A DNA stretch of 8,220 bases from contig JAJAZF010000169.1 in assembly GCA_026785875.1 (NCBI GenBank), positions 1 through 8,220 of the forward strand, given 5' to 3'. The translations under genes and the position numbers were made by a program. Shown in pieces: positions 1 to 5,887 of this stretch. The notes beneath the pieces were generated by a model. It did no database searches, was not told the DNA's origin, and worked only from the letters and a program-made list of their open reading frames with translations. This DNA is from Chamaesiphon sp. GTDB taxonomy: Bacteria > Cyanobacteriota > Cyanobacteriia > Cyanobacteriales > Chamaesiphonaceae. The stretch's first letter is position 1; every line of letters starts with the position of its first letter.

Positions 1-519
1 CAATTCTGGACGAGCAGTAGGATTAGTTCCCACAGTATCGGCATTTGGACAGCCACAGCTTGCGATGTCGGCAACAGCTTGCCGTCCATAACGTACGGGA
101 ACAGCACTGGCGGCAACAGTTGGTTGTGCTGTTTCGGCTTGAGCTAGGGTTCCAGCAGCGCGACTGTAATTACTTTGAGCGGTACTAAGTCTCGATCCAA
201 GAGTGCTAGCACGAGCGATAACTGCTGGACTAACGCCACCTGAACTACCGCCGCCAAGTGAGGACGAGCCACTAGGAGAAGTAGGGACGCTTGAACCAGT
301 AGTATTACTGACATTTGTACCAGTAGTATTACTGACGTTTGTACCAGTAGTATTACTACTATTGGTTTGAGCGATGAGGACGGTACCTCGATCGGCTCGA
401 ACATTCGGACAGACGATTTGCTCGGCAGCGTGTGCAGACTGAGCGAATCCAGCCAATGAGGCTGTAGCAACTACGCTACAGCAGACGATCGCGCTGTGAT
501 ATTTAGAGATATTTAGCAT
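1..519 (-). CDS. Secreted protein of unknown function with an internal octapeptide repeat (C-terminus beyond window)
   Basis: The frame is open from an ATG at 519 to the left edge, giving 173 residues with no stop, so the C-terminus is missing. Residues 1-31 look like a Sec signal peptide: a Lys at position 6, a hydrophobic stretch at 10-26, and an AHA|AEQ cleavage site after residue 31. The mature part is low-complexity, rich in Ser, Thr, Gly and Ala. Residues 55-78 are three copies of an octapeptide (SNTTGTNV, SNTTGTNV, SNTTGSSV). A Gly/Ser stretch (about 83-95) and an Ala-rich, probably helical segment (about 99-140) follow. A Cys-Pro-Asn motif occurs twice (37-39 and 157-159, the second within CGCPNAD). 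Purine-rich AAGG at 530-533 and GGAAG at 523-527 lie just upstream of the ATG. The gene lies 93 bases downstream of the barrel gene in the same direction, so the two may be co-transcribed. I do not recognise the family. A periplasmic or surface location is an inference from the signal peptide. Confidence 0.75.
   Translation of the reverse strand, partial: MLNISKYHSAIVCCSVVATASLAGFAQSAHAAEQIVCPNVRADRGTVLIAQTNSSNTTGTNVSNTTGTNVSNTTGSSVPTSPSGSSSLGGGSSGGVSPAVIARASTLGSRLSTAQSNYSRAAGTLAQAETAQPTVAASAVPVRYGRQAVADIASCGCPNADTVGTNPTARPEL
286..357 (-). repeat. 24-bp tandem repeat, three copies, inside the secreted-protein gene
   Basis: Units lie at 334-357, 310-333 and 286-309 in coding order. The first two differ at one base; the third diverges in its last third. 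The 24-base period keeps the reading frame, so gain or loss of a unit would change the protein by eight residues without breaking it. This is expected of slippage in a surface or linker segment. Confidence 0.9.
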
Positions 520-612
520 TGACTTCCAACCTTAGTTGATGATTAATTAGCGATAATTGAAACGATTGTAAACTATTAACATTTGCCATCGATCGACAAA
601 GAGCGATCGACT

Positions 613-1656
613 TTAGAAGTTAAAAGCAACACTTGCGCCCAGGATGAATCTAGCTCCATCTCCAGCTCCAGTAATATCCCGAAAGGCAGGAGTGATCACT
701 AGGGGGAAATTGTCAAACGGTGCGATCGAGATTCCTGCACCTAGATCTTGTCCCGTCCATTCGACGATCGCACTAACTGGTCTAGCCACCCGCACACCCA
801 CGGAACCGAACACATTTAGTCCGCCGCGATCGATGCTAGCATTGCGATCGAATGGTAAGAAAGCACCACCGCCAACGCCACCTGTGACCGCTACCCGACT
901 GAACAATTCATTAATATCTTCACGAGTACGGAAGATTTTGGTACCGACAGCGTAGTAAGTATTATTAGGGTAGTCCGAAGCACCATTACCATTTCTACCA
1001 CCACCAAATTGAATTTTGGCAAATTGGTTCCAACCGATCGCTACAGCCGTATCTTCGCCGATCCGTTTGTGAAGTTTGGCACTAAATCCACCACTACCAA
1101 ATCCCGCGCTACTCCCAAAACTATTGATACTGTAAGATAGCTCCGCTCCAACTGAGTTGACTGCATCACCCAGTCCAATCCCAATCCCTGCTTCAGCATC
1201 TGAGGTGTTGCCAAATCTAGTCCGATTTTGATAGCTGAATGATGCGAATACCAGATTATTATCAGCCCCAAACCCAACTGGGTTAAAAATTGAAAAGCTA
1301 GGGGAGATTTTTGGACGGTAGGTATTAAATTTATCGCCGCCTGGGGTCTGGTTATTCTGGATATTATTTAGTTCGTTCTGGAGATCCCTGTTATCCGAAT
1401 TCGCCGGAGTTGTCGCCGGAGTAGAACTAGGAGGATCGATTGGAGCTTGGGGTGGCGGTGGGGTTTGGGCTAAGATCTCCTTGGCAACCAGTGGTTTGGC
1501 TGAAAACACCGAATTCGGACTCGATAGTTTGCCCAAACTGGCAGCGTTACTGGTGACAGTCTTCGTAGTAGATTTGATTTCGGGGCTAGCGTAACTAGTT
1601 GATGCACTAAATAGTGCGATCGAACAGCAGCCAGTGTACCACATTAATAGTTTCAT
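613..1656 (-). CDS. Exported outer-membrane beta-barrel-like protein
   Basis: This is a 347-residue protein. I chose the ATG at 1656 over an in-frame TTG at 1707 because it places MKLLMW directly before a hydrophobic core and an SYA|SPE cleavage site after residue 23, a standard Sec signal peptide. Residues about 24-120 are a low-complexity linker rich in Ser, Thr, Pro and Asn, with a PPPP run and an Asn/Gln-rich stretch. From about residue 120 to the end there are alternating polar/hydrophobic strands with many Gly and aromatic residues, and the chain ends AFNF with a terminal Phe. This is the usual signature of outer-membrane beta-barrels, whose last aromatic residue is read by the BAM assembly machinery. 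The exact function is unknown and no porin or transporter family is recognisable; this part resembles conserved cyanobacterial proteins of unknown role. It is followed by another exported-protein gene on the same strand. Confidence 0.75.
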   Translation of the reverse strand: MKLLMWYTGCCSIALFSASTSYASPEIKSTTKTVTSNAASLGKLSSPNSVFSAKPLVAKEILAQTPPPPQAPIDPPSSTPATTPANSDNRDLQNELNNIQNNQTPGGDKFNTYRPKISPSFSIFNPVGFGADNNLVFASFSYQNRTRFGNTSDAEAGIGIGLGDAVNSVGAELSYSINSFGSSAGFGSGGFSAKLHKRIGEDTAVAIGWNQFAKIQFGGGRNGNGASDYPNNTYYAVGTKIFRTREDINELFSRVAVTGGVGGGAFLPFDRNASIDRGGLNVFGSVGVRVARPVSAIVEWTGQDLGAGISIAPFDNFPLVITPAFRDITGAGDGARFILGASVAFNF

Positions 1657-1739
1657 GGTTGAAATTTTCCGAGTAAAGGAACCGGGTCGTAAATTTTGTG
1701 TGTTCAACTTTGAGATTGTGATGGAGCTGCCAAAATATC

Positions 1740-1810
1740 GCTGAAGACTCCGAAGATCCTAAGTATTTGTCCCTGGCGAAGGCGACAGGCGACTTCAGCA
1801 CTAATACTTA
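1740..1810. repeat. Compound palindrome with interleaved arms upstream of the barrel gene
   Basis: Three inverted pairs overlap here. GCTGAAG (1740-1746) pairs with CTTCAGC (1793-1799). TAAGTATT (1760-1767) pairs with AATACTTA (1803-1810), eight perfect bases. An inner hairpin CCTGGCG (1772-1778) / CGACAGG (1783-1789) has one mismatch and a four-base loop. The first two pairs interleave, so they cannot form together in a simple nested fold. GGCGA also occurs three times between 1775 and 1792. It may be a small dispersed cyanobacterial palindrome or a structured 5' leader of the barrel gene transcript; the sequence alone does not decide. Confidence 0.6.
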
Positions 1811-1850
1811 TCATCCGTGCATTCAAAATTTTTCTGAACTAATCTTACTA

Positions 1851-1897
1851 TCGATCGAAGGTCTATAGCTATCTCCCATTAGACCGATCGAATCGGT
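1851..1897. promoter_or_regulatory. Two overlapping dyads, possible operator or alternative hairpins
   Basis: TCGATC (1851-1856) and GGTCT (1860-1864) pair with AGACC (1881-1885) and GATCGA (1886-1891), giving an 11-bp stem with a three-base bulge and a 16-base loop. The right arm overlaps a second, shorter perfect dyad, ACCGAT (1883-1888) / ATCGGT (1892-1897). Only one of the two can form at a time. The position in a divergent promoter region suits a regulator site, but no known regulator motif is recognised. Confidence 0.4.
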
Positions 1898-2021
1898 GGG
1901 AATATCTAGATTTGAGTAATATTTAGTAGCCAGCCATAGCTTACTGCAAGTTAGTTAAAAAGAGAACTATGCTAATTAAATTGTTCCCACTCAGCCACTA
2001 AAATTAACATCTATCTCCAAA

Positions 2022-2043
2022 AAATCTAGATAAAATCTAGATA
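2022..2043 (+). repeat. 11-bp direct repeat AAATCTAGATA, two copies
   Basis: Two perfect head-to-tail copies lie 115-136 bases upstream of the chlD start. The inverted core ATCTAGATTT appears again at 1904-1913. The 11-base spacing is about one helical turn, so the copies would face the same side of the DNA. This fits paired protein sites but is not proof of them. Confidence 0.55.
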
Positions 2044-2157
2044 AAAATCGTCAGTGACGCTCTTAGAGATCGGTCGTCAGGGGCTAATATGAGATAATTA
2101 GAGCAAAGAGCCGATTTTCATCGAGAAAGGCTACGCCACCGAAACATTTACTACATA

Positions 2158-4236
2158 ATGCCCACAGAGATAGCGACCTCGAATATTAATGCCTTTCCAC
2201 TCACTGCGGTGGTAGGACAAGAAGCAATTAAATTAGCACTACTACTCGCGGCTGTCGATCCAAACTTGGGGGGAGTAGCGATCGCAGGCGGGCGAGGTAC
2301 TGCAAAATCCGTGATGGCGCGGGCGATTCACTCACTATTGCCACCGATCGAAATTACCATCGGTGGGGTGAGCAATTGCGATCCGAATACTCCAAGTGAG
2401 TGGGACGACAAGTTATTAGAGTTGCAAGGGTCAGATCCCAATTTAGAATTACAGACAAAGGTGATTGCGGCTCCATTTATCCAGATTCCCTTGGGCGTAA
2501 CCGAAGATCGCCTGTTGGGTTCGGTCGATTTGGATAAATCAGTACAGCTAGGAGCCTCGGTATTTCAGCCAGGATTACTGGCTCAAGCTCATCGAGGGGT
2601 ATTGTACATCGATGAAATCAATCTCCTCGACGACCAAATTTCCAATCTCCTCCTCGGCGTGCTCACCGATGGCCGAAATCAGATCGAACGGGAAGGGATT
2701 AGCTTTCAACATCCCTGTAAACCATTGCTGATTGCCACCTACAATCCCGATGAAGGTGCCTTGAGAGAACATTTACTCGATCGGATCGCGATCTCACTGT
2801 CGGCTGATGGAGTGATGGAAATCGACCAACGGGTGCAAGCAGTCGGACAAGCGATCTCGTACTCCCTATCGCCGCAAACTTTTCTTGAACAGTACGCCGA
2901 AGAAACTGACAACATCAAGACTCAAATCCTGCTCGCACGGGAATGGTTGAAAGATGTCCAGATCGCTCAAGAGCAAATTACTTATCTCGTCACAGAAGCT
3001 CTGCGTGGTGGTGTGATGGGACATCGCGCCGAATTATTTGCCGTGCGGGTAGCTAAAGCCGCCGCTGCACTGGAAGGACGCACCAATGTCAATGCTGACG
3101 ATCTCCGCCGTGCGGTAGAACTAGTCATCGTCCCCCGCGCAACGGTAATTCAAACCCCGCCGGACGAAAATACACCCCCACCACCGCCACCACCACCTCA
3201 ATCTCAAAACCAATCCGAGCAGGAGCAAGACGAACAGAACGAACAAGATCAAGAGGATCGGGAACCGGAGCAGGAGCAACCGGAAGAGAATGAAGATGAT
3301 GATGCTGAAAATGAAGACCAATCCGAGGCACCACCGAATGTTCCTGAAGAATTTGTCTTTGATATCGAAGGCGTAATCCTCGACGATACTGTGTTATATT
3401 TTGCCCAAACCGCCCAACAGAAACAAGGCAAATCCGGCAGCCGCAGCATGGTATTTTCGGAAGATCGGGGCAGGTATGTCAAACCGATCCTCCCTAAGGG
3501 AAAAGTCCGCCGCGTGGCTGTAGATGCGACATTGAGAGCGGCAGCCCCCTACCAAAAATCGCGCCGATTACGCCAACCCGATCGATTAGTGATCGTCGAG
3601 CCAAGTGACATTCGCGGCAAAAAATTGGCACGTCGATCGGGTGCTTTGGTAATATTTGTAGTAGATGCTTCGGGTTCGATGGCTCTAAATCGGATGCAGT
3701 CGGCGAAGGGTGCAGTGATGCGACTCTTGACAGAAGCTTATCAAAATCGCGACCAAGTGGCGTTAATTCCCTTCAGGGGCGAACAAGCTGAAGTATTACT
3801 ACCACCGACTCGATCGATCGCGATGGCAAAACGCCGACTCGAACGCCTCGCTTGTGGTGGTGGTTCGCCGCTGGCACATGGCTTGACTCAAGCCGTGCGG
3901 GTAGGTGTCAACGCTCAAAGTTCGGGAGATGTCGGACAAGTAGTCATCGTGGCGATTACCGATGGACGTGGAAATGTACCCCTAGCACGCTCCTTGGGCG
4001 ATACAATCGATCCTGAAGACAAGCCAGACATCAAGAAAGAGTTACTAGATATTGCCTCGCGGATTCGATCGATCGGGATTAAATTACTAGTAATCGATAC
4101 CGAGAATAAATTTATCTCGACGGGATTTGCCAAAGAATTAGCCAAACAAGCTAATGGTAAATATCATCATCTACCAAAAGCGACCGAACAAGCGATCGCC
4201 GCTACAGCCATGAGTGCGATCGGTGATATGCGCTAA
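2158..4236 (+). CDS. chlD: Magnesium chelatase subunit D (ChlD)
   Basis: The protein is 692 residues, close to cyanobacterial ChlD. It works with ChlI and ChlH (helped by Gun4) to insert Mg2+ into protoporphyrin IX, the first committed step of chlorophyll synthesis. An N-terminal AAA+ domain (about 12-330) carries Walker A GGRGTAKS at 44-51, Walker B VLYIDE at 148-153 and downstream LLIATYNP and HLLDR motifs. The Walker A motif is intact, unlike the degenerate version in some bacteriochlorophyll BchD proteins. A hinge of eight prolines (340-347) leads to a Glu/Asp/Gln-rich linker (about 348-395). The C-terminal von Willebrand/integrin I-like domain has the MIDAS metal site DASGS at 503-507 and ITD at 600-602, the surface used for contacts with ChlI. 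ATG at 2158 places VVGQEAIKLALLLAAVDP at the usual distance from the N-terminus. It appears to be a single-gene unit, with no other chlorophyll gene beside it. Confidence 0.97.
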   Translation: MPTEIATSNINAFPLTAVVGQEAIKLALLLAAVDPNLGGVAIAGGRGTAKSVMARAIHSLLPPIEITIGGVSNCDPNTPSEWDDKLLELQGSDPNLELQTKVIAAPFIQIPLGVTEDRLLGSVDLDKSVQLGASVFQPGLLAQAHRGVLYIDEINLLDDQISNLLLGVLTDGRNQIEREGISFQHPCKPLLIATYNPDEGALREHLLDRIAISLSADGVMEIDQRVQAVGQAISYSLSPQTFLEQYAEETDNIKTQILLAREWLKDVQIAQEQITYLVTEALRGGVMGHRAELFAVRVAKAAAALEGRTNVNADDLRRAVELVIVPRATVIQTPPDENTPPPPPPPPQSQNQSEQEQDEQNEQDQEDREPEQEQPEENEDDDAENEDQSEAPPNVPEEFVFDIEGVILDDTVLYFAQTAQQKQGKSGSRSMVFSEDRGRYVKPILPKGKVRRVAVDATLRAAAPYQKSRRLRQPDRLVIVEPSDIRGKKLARRSGALVIFVVDASGSMALNRMQSAKGAVMRLLTEAYQNRDQVALIPFRGEQAEVLLPPTRSIAMAKRRLERLACGGGSPLAHGLTQAVRVGVNAQSSGDVGQVVIVAITDGRGNVPLARSLGDTIDPEDKPDIKKELLDIASRIRSIGIKLLVIDTENKFISTGFAKELAKQANGKYHHLPKATEQAIAATAMSAIGDMR
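2278..2285. repeat. HIP1 octamer GCGATCGC (first of six perfect copies)
   Basis: Perfect copies lie at 2278-2285, 4192-4199, 4872-4879, 6168-6175, 7655-7662 and 8111-8118, all inside genes. HIP1 is the highly iterated palindrome of many cyanobacteria. Each copy contains GATC, the usual target of Dam-type methyltransferases, one of which is encoded at 4591-5388. Confidence 0.95.
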
Positions 4237-4237
4237 A

Positions 4238-4307
4238 CAGTTGATAGTTGATAGTTGATAGTTGATAGTTGATAGTTGATAGTTGATAGTTGATAGTTGA
4301 CAGTTGA
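4238..4307 (+). repeat. Heptamer tandem repeat array, ten units (CAGTTGA / TAGTTGA)
   Basis: The array begins one base after the chlD stop codon. It is CAGTTGA once, TAGTTGA eight times without error (4245-4300), then CAGTTGA once, followed by CAG. It belongs to the short tandemly repeated repetitive sequences described in cyanobacteria. The perfect identity of the eight central units suggests recent slippage or expansion, and copy number is likely to vary between strains. Confidence 0.95.
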
Positions 4308-4320
4308 CAGCGAAGTTTTG

Positions 4321-4344
4321 AGCTGTGTAGCTGTGTAGCTGTGT
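4321..4344 (+). repeat. Octamer tandem repeat AGCTGTGT, three units
   Basis: Three perfect head-to-tail copies start 13 bases after the heptamer array. The period and sequence differ from the heptamer, so this is an independent tandem repeat beside it. Confidence 0.9.
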
Positions 4345-4351
4345 AGTGGCG

Positions 4352-4469
4352 CGTCCACCTTAAAATTGTGGGCATTCCAAACGTCAGATAAATTATCTAC
4401 AGATGATTTTAGCGTTGGCGCAGCCTCTGGAGAAAGAGAATCTCTTTACCCACATTTTTAAGGTGGACG
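4352..4469. mobile_element. 118-bp element with 21-bp terminal inverted repeats, MITE-like
   Basis: The arm at 4352-4372 (starting CGTCCACCTTAAAA) and the arm at 4449-4469 are reverse complements over 21 bases with one mismatch. The 76-base core carries a palindrome AAAGAGA-A-TCTCTTT at 4433-4447 and a GGCGCAGCCTCTGGAGA stretch resembling dispersed non-coding repeats of cyanobacteria. No transposase and no clean target duplication are visible. It may be a non-autonomous miniature element or a hairpin-forming intergenic repeat. An open frame across it (4403-4633) has no recognisable protein and is not called. Confidence 0.5.
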
Positions 4470-4535
4470 TGCTAGTAGGATGGGCAGTGGCAAGGTTTTG
4501 GGAGGAAGCTCCCGTATTTGGGCCGATCGTGTCGC

Positions 4536-4556
4536 TGTCAACTGTCAACTGTCAAC
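4536..4556 (-). repeat. Inverted copy of the heptamer array, three units
   Basis: TGTCAAC is repeated three times and is the reverse complement of GTTGACA, the same heptamer as at 4238-4307. The 19 bases at 4532-4550 are a perfect reverse complement of 4295-4313. The two arrays therefore form an outer inverted repeat around the 118-bp element. A small hairpin GGGAG/CTCCC (4500-4513) lies between the element and this array. It has no T-run, so it is not called a terminator. Confidence 0.9.
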
Positions 4557-4590
4557 TGAATGAACTAGCTTCAATATTACACTTTAACTT

Positions 4591-5388
4591 ATGCCTTCAT
4601 CCTCCACTGTCACCTCACCCAAGCCTCTACTAAAATGGGCTGGCGGCAAAAGATGGCTGTTACCTAGATTGTCCAAGCTATGGCAACCAAATCGCGATCG
4701 TCGCCTAGTAGAGCCTTTTATGGGCAGCTTATCTGTAGCCTTGGGTTTAAGACCAAATCGCGCACTACTTAATGATGTTAATCTCCATTTAGCTAATCTC
4801 TATCATCACTTACAACAGGGATTAATAGTAGAGATCGAGATGAAAAATGATGGAGACTTTTACTATGCGATGCGATCGCGGTTTAATCAACTGACTCAGA
4901 TTGGGAAATCTCACACTAGTGAAGCTGCCCAAATTTTCTACTACCTGAATCGTACGGGATTTAACGGGCTATGTCGATTTAATAATAGTGGAGAATTTAA
5001 TGTCCCATTTGGACGATATAAAACGATTAATTATGCAACTGATTTTAGTGAGTATCAAGCCATATTACTAGCATGGGAAATTACTATTGGTGATTTTGAA
5101 GGCTTAAAATTGGAACCAGATGATTTTATCTACGCCGATCCACCCTATGATGTGCAATTCACTAAATATAGTCAGAGTGACTTTACATGGGACGATCAAG
5201 TGCGCCTGACTCAATGGCTAGCAAAACACCCTGGTAAAGTTGTCTTATCCAATCAAGCAACCGATCGCATTGTCGATCTCTACCAAGATTATGGGTTTAC
5301 TATGGATATAGTAGATGCACCCAGACGCATCTCTTGTAATGGCGATCGTCGCCCAGCAAAAGAAGTTATTGCGTGTAAGGGTTTTTAA
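4591..5388 (+). CDS. DNA adenine N6-methyltransferase, Dam / D12 class
   Basis: The 265-residue product is the normal size for Dam-family enzymes, which transfer a methyl group from S-adenosylmethionine to N6 of adenine in a short palindrome. KWAGGK at 15-20 and EPFMGSLS at 41-48 form the AdoMet-binding region. DPPY at 183-186 is the catalytic motif IV. The block from NRTGFNGLCRFN (120-131) to GEFNVPFGRYK (134-144) closely matches the part of E. coli and T4 Dam that goes with GATC recognition, so GATC is the likely target. M.EcoRV-like enzymes share this class, so specificity is inferred. The C-terminus has the family's RRPAKEVIACKGF ending. No Shine-Dalgarno sequence is seen before the ATG at 4591. 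It is followed after four bases by a probable nuclease gene, which suggests a restriction-modification pair rather than an orphan Dam. A sampled 60-base stretch (4981-5040) is only 28% G+C. Confidence 0.93.
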   Translation: MPSSSTVTSPKPLLKWAGGKRWLLPRLSKLWQPNRDRRLVEPFMGSLSVALGLRPNRALLNDVNLHLANLYHHLQQGLIVEIEMKNDGDFYYAMRSRFNQLTQIGKSHTSEAAQIFYYLNRTGFNGLCRFNNSGEFNVPFGRYKTINYATDFSEYQAILLAWEITIGDFEGLKLEPDDFIYADPPYDVQFTKYSQSDFTWDDQVRLTQWLAKHPGKVVLSNQATDRIVDLYQDYGFTMDIVDAPRRISCNGDRRPAKEVIACKGF

Positions 5389-5392
5389 ATCA

Positions 5393-5836
5393 ATGTCTAA
5401 AATTGGTGTTAATACAGGAAAAATATTCGAGCAGCTTTTTGATACAGTACTACCAGTACAAGGTTATCGAATCTTGACTAAAGATGAATATTCACCATTT
5501 CTAGTTCCAACTATTAGTGGTGGAAAGCATCTTCCAGATCGCGTAATAGAAACCCCCGATCTACGTTGGTTGATTTTATCTAAGAAATGGCAGGAGACAT
5601 CAGGAACAGCCGAACAGAAAGTTCCTTTTGAAATAATTAAGTTAATTGATGCAATCAGAAACAGCAATGGCAAATTTCCTTATGCTTACTTGATTATCGG
5701 AGGAGAAGGTTGGACTCCCAAGTTAAAAGAAGCTTATCTAAATGGAGATCTTAATCAATACATAAATGGGACTGAATTAGTAAAAATCATCAATCCAGAA
5801 CGTTTTCTTACTTTGATTAATCGTAAAATTTTATAG
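5393..5836 (+). CDS. Small probable nuclease with PD-(D/E)XK-like features, possible restriction partner
   Basis: I chose the ATG at 5393, four bases after the methyltransferase stop, giving 147 residues. An in-frame ATG at 5315 would add 26 residues overlapping the methyltransferase and has no motif support. AAGGG at 5377-5381 is a possible, rather distant, ribosome site, so translation may be coupled. The core resembles PD-(D/E)XK nucleases: GKHLPD with D49, a short strand LRWLIL, SKKWQ at 63-67, then SGTAEQKVPFEIIKL (70-84), and a later strand YAYLIIGGEGW. From memory, small proteins with an S-x-KWQ-x-x-SGTAEQKVPFE signature are annotated as restriction-endonuclease-like. Serine 63 sits where Asp or Glu is expected before K65, so the active site may be a variant or dead. 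At 147 residues it is shorter than classic GATC endonucleases such as DpnII or MboI. Sampled G+C is 33-35%. Target and activity are unknown. Confidence 0.6.
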   Translation: MSKIGVNTGKIFEQLFDTVLPVQGYRILTKDEYSPFLVPTISGGKHLPDRVIETPDLRWLILSKKWQETSGTAEQKVPFEIIKLIDAIRNSNGKFPYAYLIIGGEGWTPKLKEAYLNGDLNQYINGTELVKIINPERFLTLINRKIL

Positions 5837-5850
5837 TAGTATAGACGTAG

Positions 5851-5878
5851 GGTGGGCATTGCCCACCATCTATTTTTT
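5851..5878 (+). terminator. Rho-independent-type terminator after the methyltransferase-nuclease pair
   Basis: GGTGGGC (5851-5857) and GCCCACC (5861-5867) form a perfect 7-bp stem with a three-base loop. Six T residues follow at 5873-5878, after five intervening bases. It sits 14 bases after the nuclease stop and ten bases beyond the end of the convergent rhomboid gene. On the minus strand the stem has no T-run. The hairpin and its GTAG lead-in resemble a GTAGGGTGGGCA-type palindrome scattered in cyanobacterial genomes, so it may be a dispersed repeat serving as a terminator. Confidence 0.7.
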
Positions 5879-5887
5879 ACGCTAAAA

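Larger units (their letters stand above)
1657..2157. other. Divergent intergenic region between the barrel gene and chlD
   Basis: These 501 bases hold no convincing gene. They must contain the promoters of both flanking genes, but I see no pair of -35 and -10 boxes good enough to call. GATAAT at 2091-2096 is a possible -10 for chlD without a clear -35. The region is AT-rich with several dyads listed separately: a compound palindrome at 1740-1810, two overlapping dyads at 1851-1897, and an 11-bp direct repeat at 2022-2043. A further widely spaced inverted pair, GTGGGAA (1896-1902) and TTCCCAC (1984-1990), is present. The chlD start has no clear Shine-Dalgarno sequence. Confidence 0.6.

Noticed and set aside
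144..470. A 108-residue minus-strand frame with VILLVQ-type repeats
   Set aside because: It is a shifted frame of the secreted-protein gene starting at 519. Its periodicity comes from the 24-bp DNA repeat, and it lacks the signal peptide seen in the correct frame.
591..612. TCGATCG / CGATCGA dyad after the barrel gene as a terminator
   Set aside because: The 7-bp arms consist of the ubiquitous CGATCG word, and no T-run follows on the minus strand.
1607..1801. A 64-residue minus-strand frame over the barrel gene start
   Set aside because: It overlaps the signal peptide coding region in another frame and the 5' palindrome, with no protein-like features.
3121..3482. Three minus-strand frames inside chlD
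   Set aside because: They are antisense readings of the proline-rich and acidic linker, giving Trp/Arg/Leu- or Ser-rich low-complexity strings with no independent support.
4238..4307. Possible CRISPR array
   Set aside because: The units are 7 bp, head to tail with no spacers. This is a tandem repeat, not repeat-spacer architecture.
4500..4513. GGGAG-GAAG-CTCCC hairpin as a terminator
   Set aside because: The stem is only 5 bp and no T-run follows on either strand.
4403..4633. A 76-residue plus-strand frame before the methyltransferase gene
   Set aside because: It runs through the inverted-repeat element and heptamer array, overlaps the methyltransferase start, and shows no recognisable domain.
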